NCBI GenBank assembly: GCA_041493205.1 | Contig: JBGPYM010000120.1 | Location: forward strand, 1-9,026 | DNA length: 9,026 bases | Direction: 5' to 3' | From: JBGPYM01 sp041493205 | Lineage (GTDB): Bacteria > Bacteroidota > Ignavibacteria > UBA10030 > UBA6906 | Part shown: positions 1-6,039 of the stretch, one piece after another | How positions within the stretch are numbered: the stretch's first letter is position 1 | How the letters are laid out: the number at the start of each line of letters is the position of its first letter | The notes under the pieces: model-generated | The model's database searches: none | What the model was told of the DNA's origin: nothing | The model's input: only the letters and a program-made list of their open reading frames with translations | Position numbers and translations under genes: made by a program

Positions 1-793
1 TGCCAAGAATCGGCAGATTGTAATAGGGCGCCGCGGCGGTGAAGTGCACCTGTTCCGCAAATCCCGCGTTGATGGTGAGCCGTACGGGCGTCGTGGTGAG
101 GACGCGTGCTCCCACCGTACCGGTCGCGACGATCTGGAAGACGCCCGAGCGCGTGCCGGCAGTGACGGTGGTGAACGCCTGGCCCGCCGTGTTGGTCGTC
201 ACGGGCGACGGGGAGATATATTCACCCCCGCCCGGCCCGTTCTGAATGCTGATGGTGAGGGTAATCGCATGGGCCGCATCGATCGGGAGGCCGAGCGAGT
301 CCCTGACTTCAAAGGTCAGCAGAGCGGTTTCCAGTCCGCCCACGCCCCGCACGGAAATCTGCTGCGGATTCGCGCCCATGAACGCGATGGTCTGGGCAAG
401 GCCGCTCCCGCCGCTGCCGCCCGGATTGCCGATGATGGAGCGGGGCGTCATGATGACGGTCGCCGGAGTAATGGAACCGGACTTGATCGAAAAGACGATG
501 GTCGTATCGCGCCATCCCGACTTCGAAAAAGCCACGATGACGGAGGTCGTCGAATCAATCGTAAAGGAAATCGTGAACTGCCCGCTCGCACCGGTCGTGG
601 TGGAGGTTGTCCCCCCGGCCAGGCTCTGGGCAGTGACTGTCACGCCCGTCAGGGGCGTCGAAGTTGTTTTGTCGAGGACCGTGCCGCTCACCTGGCCCTC
701 CCCCGTTACAGGACCGGACGCGGTGTCGCTCTTGCATGCAAAGAGCCCGAGAGACGCCGCCGCCAGAAATACTCCCCAGAGTGCCTGTTTCAT
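1..793 (-). CDS. Ig-like/carboxypeptidase-regulatory-like domain lipoprotein (C-terminus beyond the window)
   Basis: Partial gene: it opens with ATG at 791-793 and stays open for 264 codons to the left edge without a stop. An AAAGGA ribosome site (803-808) lies 9 nt before the ATG. Residues 1-20 form a lipoprotein signal (Lys3, hydrophobic stretch, lipobox Leu17-Phe18-Ala19-Cys20), so the mature protein should be anchored by Cys20 to the outer or inner membrane. Residues about 34-115 resemble a carboxypeptidase-regulatory-like beta sandwich (starts Gly-Thr-Val, central DKTTSTPLTGVTV, later SGQF). A Gly/Ser linker follows (about 122-131). Residues about 135-243 resemble a bacterial Ig-like group 1 (invasin-type) domain, with a conserved D-x-x-G-x-P turn near 165-170 and a TTNTAGQA strand near 199-206. 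More domains probably follow. It sits 39 nt after the secretin gene, so co-transcription is likely. A role as a surface-exposed or secretin-associated partner of the pilus is inference. Base usage resembles its neighbours. Confidence 0.85.
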   Translation of the reverse strand, partial: MKQALWGVFLAAASLGLFACKSDTASGPVTGEGQVSGTVLDKTTSTPLTGVTVTAQSLAGGTTSTTTGASGQFTISFTIDSTTSVIVAFSKSGWRDTTIVFSIKSGSITPATVIMTPRSIIGNPGGSGGSGLAQTIAFMGANPQQISVRGVGGLETALLTFEVRDSLGLPIDAAHAITLTISIQNGPGGGEYISPSPVTTNTAGQAFTTVTAGTRSGVFQIVATGTVGARVLTTTPVRLTINAGFAEQVHFTAAAPYYNLPILG

Positions 794-802
794 ACCATGA
801 TG

Positions 803-808
803 TCCTTT
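803..808 (-). promoter_or_regulatory. Ribosome-binding site of the lipoprotein gene
   Basis: AAAGGA on the minus strand, 9 nt before the ATG at 793. It selects this ATG over a nearer upstream ATG (798-796), which is in another frame and meets a stop two codons later. Confidence 0.6.
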
Positions 809-832
809 GCGATGAAAGAGAATTGGATCCGA

Positions 833-2080
833 TTACTCCTTTTTCCCGGTAATGTGCTTTTCGCTCTTCATCTGTTCCTCCAGCCACCGATCAAACAGGC
901 CGTCTTCCTTCGTCTTCTGCGTAATGCGTTCCTGCAGCGTCGGCACCAGCTCCGCCTTCATCAGGATCACCAGTTCCTTCTTGGTGACCCCCTCCCGGTC
1001 GTAGCCGAAGAGATACCGCAGGCCGAAGACGTACCACGGGAGATCCTTCAGGAAGGGGATGCCGACCCGGACGGTGCTCGTTTCTGAGTTGTACAGCCCG
1101 CCGATGATGGTCTCTTCGCCATCGAGCAGCAGCAGATTCGTGTTGGCTTTGGTTTTGTTGATGATCGTGCTGATGGCGCCCGGCTGCACGGAACTCCGCT
1201 CCACTTCGACGATCATGTGGACGAAATTGACGCCCTGCTCGGAGATCACCTGGGGGCGCACCTTGGCAATCGTCCCCGCGCTGTAGAACTTATCGATCAG
1301 GTTGCCGGCGAAGTCGCGTTCACGGATGGAGAAATCCTGCCCGACCTGAATGCGGCCTTCTTCCCCTGAGCGGACGACGAGCGAAGGGCCGCTGAGGATT
1401 TCGCCCAGTTCGTAGTTGGAGAAGAGTTTCGCCAGAAACGTGATATTGGCGAAGCTGACCTTGGGCGTGATCTCGGTCTTGAACACCTCGCTGGACACCT
1501 TGTCGGCGCCTGCAAACGATGACGAGATATCGACATCCTTCGTGCTCTTCATAAAGGACCAGTTGATGCCGACTTCATCGAGTTTGGTGAGGTTGACTTC
1601 GAAGAACACCGCCGAAATCTTGATTTCGCGGCTCCGGAAGTTTGCGATTTCCTTCTGCATGTCCGGCGAGCCGGTAGGCGTGGCACCGGTGACGCCGCCG
1701 CCCGGGCCCGTCACGGCGCCTTTGCCGGTTTCCGAGGTGCCGGTGAGCTGGATGTAGTTCTCGTACTCCGTGTACCAGATCTCGTTTTTCCGGCAGATGG
1801 ACTCAAGGGCATCGCGCCACTGCATTCCCTGGATGTCGACATTAATCGGCATCGCCCGCCGGTCGGTGTCGATGATGATCTTCCCGACAAACTTCTTGCT
1901 CACTTCGCTGATGGCCGTGAGGGCCTTGTCGAGAGTCGTGGTCGGGGCGATCGAAACGAGCTCCTGCGGGGATGTGTACTCCCGGAGGGCCTTCCGCTCG
2001 GCGGGACTGGTCCCCTGTGCCAGTGTCCCGTGCGCACTACAGGCGAGAGCGGCGGCCACAAACAATGTTAGTTTCTTCAT
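833..2080 (-). CDS. pilQ: Small type IV pilus / type II secretion secretin (PilQ/GspD family)
   Basis: Outer-membrane secretin, predicted to form the gated ring through which the pilus or secreted proteins pass. Residues 1-22 look like a Sec signal peptide ending near Leu-Ala-Gln. Residues about 45-113 form one small alpha/beta periplasmic domain of STN/N-domain type. A Gly/Thr/Pro-rich hinge follows at about 114-139. The secretin pore domain covers about 150-382: an opening strand REIKISAVFFEV, the hairpin GPSLVVRSGEEGRIQVGQ (231-248), and the family signature near 314-360 (NLLLLDGEETIIGGL, then GIPFLKDLPWYVFG). A charged tail of about 33 residues follows. At 415 residues it is much shorter than usual PilQ or GspD (commonly 600-800), with only one visible N-domain and no AMIN domain. 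GAGGAG lies only 3 nt before the ATG, 4 nt past the TAG of the PilO-PilP gene, so the two are probably translationally linked. The pilQ symbol rests on the pilMNOP context; gspD is the alternative. Confidence 0.93.
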   Translation of the reverse strand: MKKLTLFVAAALACSAHGTLAQGTSPAERKALREYTSPQELVSIAPTTTLDKALTAISEVSKKFVGKIIIDTDRRAMPINVDIQGMQWRDALESICRKNEIWYTEYENYIQLTGTSETGKGAVTGPGGGVTGATPTGSPDMQKEIANFRSREIKISAVFFEVNLTKLDEVGINWSFMKSTKDVDISSSFAGADKVSSEVFKTEITPKVSFANITFLAKLFSNYELGEILSGPSLVVRSGEEGRIQVGQDFSIRERDFAGNLIDKFYSAGTIAKVRPQVISEQGVNFVHMIVEVERSSVQPGAISTIINKTKANTNLLLLDGEETIIGGLYNSETSTVRVGIPFLKDLPWYVFGLRYLFGYDREGVTKKELVILMKAELVPTLQERITQKTKEDGLFDRWLEEQMKSEKHITGKKE

Positions 2081-2083
2081 GAT

Positions 2084-2089
2084 CTCCTC
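2084..2089 (-). promoter_or_regulatory. Ribosome-binding site of the secretin gene, next to the upstream stop codon
   Basis: GAGGAG on the minus strand with a short 3-nt spacer to the ATG at 2080. It lies within the 13-nt gap after the stop codon (2094-2096) of the preceding gene, so a terminating ribosome would sit on it. This suggests coupling. Confidence 0.6.
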
Positions 2090-2093
2090 GGAG

Positions 2094-2990
2094 CTATTTT
2101 TTAACGACAGTTTGCAGTGGACCGTAGCGGATCTTCAGCACGGTTTTTTCGATGATCCCCCCCTTGTTCAGCGTGCATTCAATCAGTCCAGATTCGGCGT
2201 CGATTTTCGTCACGTACCCCAGATAGACTTCATCCCCTTCCTGCAGCGTCCGGATATTGTTCGCCTGGTCAAGCACATAGGCCTTCCCCGTAATGACCGC
2301 CTTGAGATCCGAACGCTCGATTTCGACCAGATCCCGGGCATTGGGCGGGATGCCGCTCGAGATGACGGGATAGAACGGGTCGACGTTCAGGGTATTCGGC
2401 GTGATGGAGCGTTCGCCCAGAGAGCTCGACAGCTCGGCGACGGACGAGAAGTAGGCGTGGACGAACATGTCGAAGGTGACCAGCACCTTCCCTTCTTCCT
2501 TTTCCGTCGGGGCGATTTCCACGCCCTTCAGCGTAAGCGACTGCACTTTGTAGAGCTTCCGGTCGTTTTCGAGGTACCAGATGAAACGATAGAAGTTGTC
2601 GAACGGCGCCTCGCCCTTGAGGTTGTAGATGTTATAGCCGTAGTTCCCAAATGCCTGGACGCCGTTGTACACCATGTCCAGCTTGACGTAGCCGCTCAGG
2701 TCGATAAGGCGGCTGAAGTACGCGTAGCTCTGCGACGTCACATCGACCGGCGGGATGTCTTTGTTCCGGTTCTCCCACCGTTTCTGGGTGTCGTTCAACA
2801 GCGCACTCAGGTCGTTGAACTCATTCACGAGATTGGGCGTGTTTTGGAGTTCTTCATCGATCTGCTTCACCTGCTTCTCAATCGTCTTCGCCTTCCGCGG
2901 CAGGTTGAACGCCCGGATGTACGTCCCGACCCCCATGATCAGGAACAGGAGGACTCCGAGTGCGATGCTGTTGCGTATTTTATATGACAC
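2094..2990 (-). CDS. PilO-PilP fusion, inner-membrane alignment complex protein
   Basis: A 298-residue protein combining two normally separate alignment-complex subunits. Residues 8-25 are a single membrane span after a short basic cytoplasmic tail. Residues about 32-75 are a heptad-like coiled coil rich in Lys/Glu/Leu. Residues about 80-180 fit the PilO ferredoxin-like fold (aromatic-rich, with FYRFIWYLENDRKLYKVQSL around 133-152). A linker leads to a VDPF motif at 203-206, typical of the entry to PilP. Residues about 220-290 then read as a PilP/GspC-HR-like beta domain (AYVLDQANNIRTLQEGDEVYLG, positions 237-258, then a return strand with conserved Gly). In other bacteria PilP is a separate lipoprotein that contacts the secretin. 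Here the domain is held to the inner membrane by the PilO span. The start is GTG, chosen because AAGGAG lies 7 nt upstream. It begins 24 nt after the PilM-PilN gene and ends 13 nt before the secretin. PilO is confident; the PilP assignment is by motif reading. Confidence 0.88.
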   Translation of the reverse strand: MSYKIRNSIALGVLLFLIMGVGTYIRAFNLPRKAKTIEKQVKQIDEELQNTPNLVNEFNDLSALLNDTQKRWENRNKDIPPVDVTSQSYAYFSRLIDLSGYVKLDMVYNGVQAFGNYGYNIYNLKGEAPFDNFYRFIWYLENDRKLYKVQSLTLKGVEIAPTEKEEGKVLVTFDMFVHAYFSSVAELSSSLGERSITPNTLNVDPFYPVISSGIPPNARDLVEIERSDLKAVITGKAYVLDQANNIRTLQEGDEVYLGYVTKIDAESGLIECTLNKGGIIEKTVLKIRYGPLQTVVKK

Positions 2991-2997
2991 GACAGTT

Positions 2998-3003
2998 CTC
3001 CTT
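2998..3003 (-). promoter_or_regulatory. Ribosome-binding site deciding a GTG start (PilO-PilP gene)
   Basis: AAGGAG on the minus strand, 7 nt before the GTG at 2988-2990. The optimal spacing supports GTG as the true start, and the membrane span begins only eight residues in. Confidence 0.7.
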
Positions 3004-3014
3004 ATCCAGAGTGG

Positions 3015-4577
3015 CTACTGCGCACCCGACGGCGTGGGGACCTCGATATTGTACCGGTAGACCGTCTGGTCCCTGATCGCCTGCACGTTGACCTCTTTCA
3101 GCAGGGAATTGTCGAAGAGGGTCGCCAGACGCGGGATGCGGGTCCGGTAGACGGTGAACCCGTTCATCTTGATGACGCCCTCCTGTCCGGACGCGAAATC
3201 CGACAGCCAGATCGAATTGAGGTCTTCGACGCCGTGGCTGAGCTGGGTCAGCACCTTGCTCCAGCGCGCGCTGCCGGGGACCAGGGAATCATACAGGGCG
3301 AGCGAGGTCTTGTAGCGCGAGAGTTGCTCCTGCAGCGCCTGGATCGAACTTGCAAGCGTCTGGTTCTCCGCGCGTTGGCCCTCCTTGAGCGTAAGGACAT
3401 CGCGGAGCTCGCGGATCTCCTTTGATTTCTGGGCAATCTGCCATGTGAAGAACAGCGTCGACATGAACAACAGCAGCATCAACAGGTACCCGTGCCAGGC
3501 GAGTTTGAAGACGCGCTGGCCTTCCTTGACGTCCGCCGGAAGCAGGTTGATGCTGTAGACGTTCTTGTTGTCAGGATCGAGCACCTTCCAGGCCGCACCG
3601 ATCGCCACGGAATATTCGGAGATCATCTCCTGCTGGTCCGCCGACAGCTGCGACGTGTCGAGCCGGGGAGCGAGCAGGTATTCCACTTCCTGGTCGGGGA
3701 GCTGCTGCAGGAGAAAATCGCGGAACCCGATCCGTTTCGATTCGCCAGCCAGGATGATGCGATGGATCCGCGGGATGGCGAGGTTGTCCTGTTCCAGGAG
3801 CAAGCGGCTGTAGACGGTGTTCTGCAGGTTGGGTGAATCGTATCCTTCGCCGAGGATCGGGGCGAACTGATAAAACTGGTCGCCCCGCATGAAGATCAGG
3901 CGCGTGAACTCGACACCGACGTAGATGATCACCGAGACCTCCTGGGGCTGGAGGTCGTAATTGAGCCGGACGAGGTTCATCAGCGAGATGTCGGAGCTGT
4001 CGATGGCCGGGATGAACGGGATCCGGCCCCCCATGAACCCCTTGACGTTGTCAAGGGAGTTGATAAGACTGAGACCGTCTTCGCGGACGATACAGAGCAG
4101 GTTCCCCTCATCCGTCCTGATGGCATCCACCGCGTCGGCTGCAGGCTGGAAGGCGCGGATGTTCTTCAATTCTTCAAGAATCCGGTCTTTCAGCTTGGCC
4201 CCTTTCAGGCCGAAATCGCTTTCCAGAACATGATAATAGATGGCGGGTTCCGCCAGGCTGTAGGTCAGGGAGTACTTGCTGGTCGGGTACTGGGCCAGCA
4301 ACCCCAGGAGGACGGCGTTGTTATCCTCCGACGCGGACTCCTGGACGCCTTCGGCGGAGGCCGTTTCTGCGAGACTGAATGCATCCGTCGTGTCACCCAT
4401 TGTCGGCGCCATTGTTTCGGCAGCCTTCTGCTCCTGGAGCTTCGCGATCAGCGTCGCGGATTTCAGTTCCTGGACGATGACCCGCTTCTTCTTGAGCGTC
4501 AGGTGCGCGAGCTTGACGTCGAGTCCGTCGACAAAGATACCGAGTACCGATTTTCCTCGACCTGCTACTGTGGCCAT
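3015..4577 (-). CDS. PilM-PilN fusion (GspL-like), cytoplasmic/inner-membrane pilus assembly protein
   Basis: A 520-residue protein. Residues about 10-335 form a PilM-like actin-fold domain: a phosphate-1-like strand near 12-26, a phosphate-2-like strand and turn at about 216-245 (VIIYVGVEF, then ILGEG) and an adenosine-site-like IILAGESKR at 274-282. A low-complexity Ala/Glu/Ser/Thr stretch (about 47-90) is inserted early. At 343-347 comes INLLP, the motif at the N-terminus of ordinary PilN that docks onto PilM. It is followed by a membrane span (about 361-379), a coiled coil (about 383-427) and a ferredoxin-like periplasmic domain (about 430-515), as in PilN. This matches the layout of GspL. 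The phosphate-1 motif is eroded (see findings). The ATG at 4575-4577 is the first possible start, because an in-frame TAG lies at 4584-4586. No Shine-Dalgarno is visible. It lies 34 nt after pilT and probably shares its operon. Confidence 0.92.
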   Translation of the reverse strand: MATVAGRGKSVLGIFVDGLDVKLAHLTLKKKRVIVQELKSATLIAKLQEQKAAETMAPTMGDTTDAFSLAETASAEGVQESASEDNNAVLLGLLAQYPTSKYSLTYSLAEPAIYYHVLESDFGLKGAKLKDRILEELKNIRAFQPAADAVDAIRTDEGNLLCIVREDGLSLINSLDNVKGFMGGRIPFIPAIDSSDISLMNLVRLNYDLQPQEVSVIIYVGVEFTRLIFMRGDQFYQFAPILGEGYDSPNLQNTVYSRLLLEQDNLAIPRIHRIILAGESKRIGFRDFLLQQLPDQEVEYLLAPRLDTSQLSADQQEMISEYSVAIGAAWKVLDPDNKNVYSINLLPADVKEGQRVFKLAWHGYLLMLLLFMSTLFFTWQIAQKSKEIRELRDVLTLKEGQRAENQTLASSIQALQEQLSRYKTSLALYDSLVPGSARWSKVLTQLSHGVEDLNSIWLSDFASGQEGVIKMNGFTVYRTRIPRLATLFDNSLLKEVNVQAIRDQTVYRYNIEVPTPSGAQ

Positions 4578-4611
4578 GGGAAACTATGCCGGTTGTGAAT
4601 AAAAGCGCACA

Positions 4612-5844
4612 TCAATCGCCCACCTGCGTAATGTTCATGATCTGCTGGAACCGGCGCTTGTTGTTCGCCGTGACGATGCAGTTTTCCAGCGAGATCTTCT
4701 TCTGGAGATACAGTCGTTTGAGATCCTGTTCAAGCGTCGTCATGCCCGTGTCGCCCGATTCCGCCATCATCTGATAAATTTCGCCGGTGTTATTGTTCTT
4801 GATGGCGGCGCGCACCGACGGGATCATGACCATGACCTCCTTTGCAAGCACACGTTTGCCGTCAAGGCTGGGAACGAGCTTCTGCGAGACCACTGCCGTC
4901 AGCGTATCCGCGAGGCGCATCCGGACCCGCTCCTGTTCGTTGACCGGCACTTCGCCGATGATACGGTCGATGGTTTCCACCGCCGACGCCGTATGAAGCG
5001 TCGAAAAGACCTTGTGACCGCTGTCCGTGATTTCCAGCGCCGTCAGGATCGTATCGGGATCTCGCATTTCCCCGATCACGATGATGTCGGGGTCCTGGCG
5101 GAGCGACTGAATCGCGCCCTCCTTGAACCCGAGCACATCGCGGCCGACCTCGCGATGCCGGATGATGCAATGGTCCGGACGGTGGACATATTCCACCGGA
5201 GAGGCAATGATGACGACGTGGCCGTCGACCGTGTGATTATTCGCGTCGATGATGCTGTCGAGCGTGGAGCTTTTCCCCGAGCCGGTGATCCCGGTGACGA
5301 GCGTGAGCCCCTGTTCGGTGTGGGCCAGGCTCAGCATCTTCGTCACGTTCGGGTGGAAGTCGAGGTTTTTGTAGGGGCGGACGGTCGCATTGATTGCGCG
5401 CATGTTGAGCGCGAGGTGATCCAGATCGAAGTACGCATTGGCACGGAAGCGGAACATCTTATCGTCTTCCATGATGCTGTACGAGAGATCCAGACTTCGG
5501 TTTTCATACAGGAAGAGTCTCTGGCGCTCGATCAGGACGCTCTGGATCAGCACATTGAATTCGTCGAGGGTAAACGTCCCGAGATCCTTGGCCGGACGTT
5601 TTTCGCCGTAGACACGGTACCAGACGCTCCCGTTGGTCCCGTAGCCACCCATGTCGATGTCGGACGCATTGATCTTCGACATCCGCATCAGGTAACTGTC
5701 CATCAGCTTCCTGAGCGCGGTCCTCTCCGCAGGCGATTGCTTTGTCAGCAAATCTCCGATAAGCATTTGCCGTTCCATTCCCGGCACAGTATCCGGGAGT
5801 GCAGCGGAAATCTCCTGTAACGTCTTTATCGCAGTCTCTATCAT
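4612..5844 (-). CDS. pilT: PilT-family hexameric ATPase (pilus retraction type) with altered Asp box
   Basis: A 410-residue secretion-superfamily ATPase, expected as a cytoplasmic hexamer at the pilus base. The N-terminal PAS-like domain contains NASDIDMGGYG (59-69) and VWYRVYGEKRP (74-84). Catalytic motifs are Walker A GITGSGKSS (185-193), Walker B DIIVIGEMRD (253-262, catalytic Glu259) and His box GHKVFSTLHT (276-285). The Asp box, normally containing Glu-Asp-Pro, reads IASPVEYVH (213-221), with Ala214-Ser215 replacing the acidic pair. The C-terminal motif, AIRNLIRE in classical PilT, reads SVRAAIKN (343-350). There is no tetracysteine zinc site, which separates it from PilB/GspE. No Shine-Dalgarno precedes the ATG at 5842-5844, and the predicted leader is only about 36 nt. 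It is the first gene after the promoter at 5887-5915 and leads the pilMN-pilOP-secretin operon. A PilU-like or specialised non-retraction role is possible. Confidence 0.93.
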   Translation of the reverse strand: MIETAIKTLQEISAALPDTVPGMERQMLIGDLLTKQSPAERTALRKLMDSYLMRMSKINASDIDMGGYGTNGSVWYRVYGEKRPAKDLGTFTLDEFNVLIQSVLIERQRLFLYENRSLDLSYSIMEDDKMFRFRANAYFDLDHLALNMRAINATVRPYKNLDFHPNVTKMLSLAHTEQGLTLVTGITGSGKSSTLDSIIDANNHTVDGHVVIIASPVEYVHRPDHCIIRHREVGRDVLGFKEGAIQSLRQDPDIIVIGEMRDPDTILTALEITDSGHKVFSTLHTASAVETIDRIIGEVPVNEQERVRMRLADTLTAVVSQKLVPSLDGKRVLAKEVMVMIPSVRAAIKNNNTGEIYQMMAESGDTGMTTLEQDLKRLYLQKKISLENCIVTANNKRRFQQIMNITQVGD

Positions 5845-6039
5845 ATCGTGAGATTTAACGAATGATTAGTACGAGAAACCACCGTGAATATATCCATAGA
5901 GATTTGCATTGTCAACAACTCAAAGCCTCTGATACCCAATTGCGCGTTATATGACTCCCGACTTCAGGATACAGGCATTTTAACCTTATGAATGAACATA
6001 TTACAGCCTTCCAGCGCCATTTTTGGAAAGTGCGCCAGG
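5845..6039. other. Intergenic region between the PilX-like gene and pilT
   Basis: A 195-bp gap, visibly more A+T-rich than the flanking genes and the only sizeable non-coding stretch in the window. It carries the sigma-70-type promoter at 5887-5915. A weak inverted repeat lies just past the upstream stop codon (minus-strand CTTTCCA, 10-nt loop, TGGAAGG, with one G-T pair, within about 6005-6028). It has no T tract, so it is not called a terminator. No open frame of note or RNA gene was seen. Confidence 0.6.
5887..5915 (-). promoter_or_regulatory. Sigma-70-type promoter for the pilT-pilMN-pilOP-secretin operon
   Basis: On the minus strand, a perfect -35 TTGACA (5910-5915) is followed by a 17-nt spacer and -10 TATATT (5887-5892, five of six matches to TATAAT). 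Transcription would start near 5880, leaving a leader of about 36 nt before the pilT ATG. It is correctly placed and oriented in the only large gap. It does not fit the Bacteroidia TTTG/TAnnTTTG promoter pattern. Confidence 0.75.

Noticed and set aside
44..1087. Long plus-strand open frame opposite the lipoprotein and secretin genes
   Set aside because: Its translation is Arg/Gly/His-rich with no domain pattern, and it is antisense to well-supported genes. It is an effect of high G+C codon bias.
833..2080. Secretin as a lipoprotein using Cys14
   Set aside because: The residue at -3 is Ala, not the usual Leu, and a good signal-peptidase I site follows near residue 21, so a Sec signal is more likely.
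1770..2987. 405-codon plus-strand open frame opposite the secretin start and PilO-PilP gene
   Set aside because: Rich in Val, Asp, Arg and His repeats typical of antisense frames, with no family motif, while the minus strand has clear PilO and secretin signatures.
6005..6028. Possible rho-independent terminator after the PilX-like gene
   Set aside because: A 7-bp stem including one G-T pair and a 10-nt loop, not followed by a run of T on the minus strand; too weak to call.
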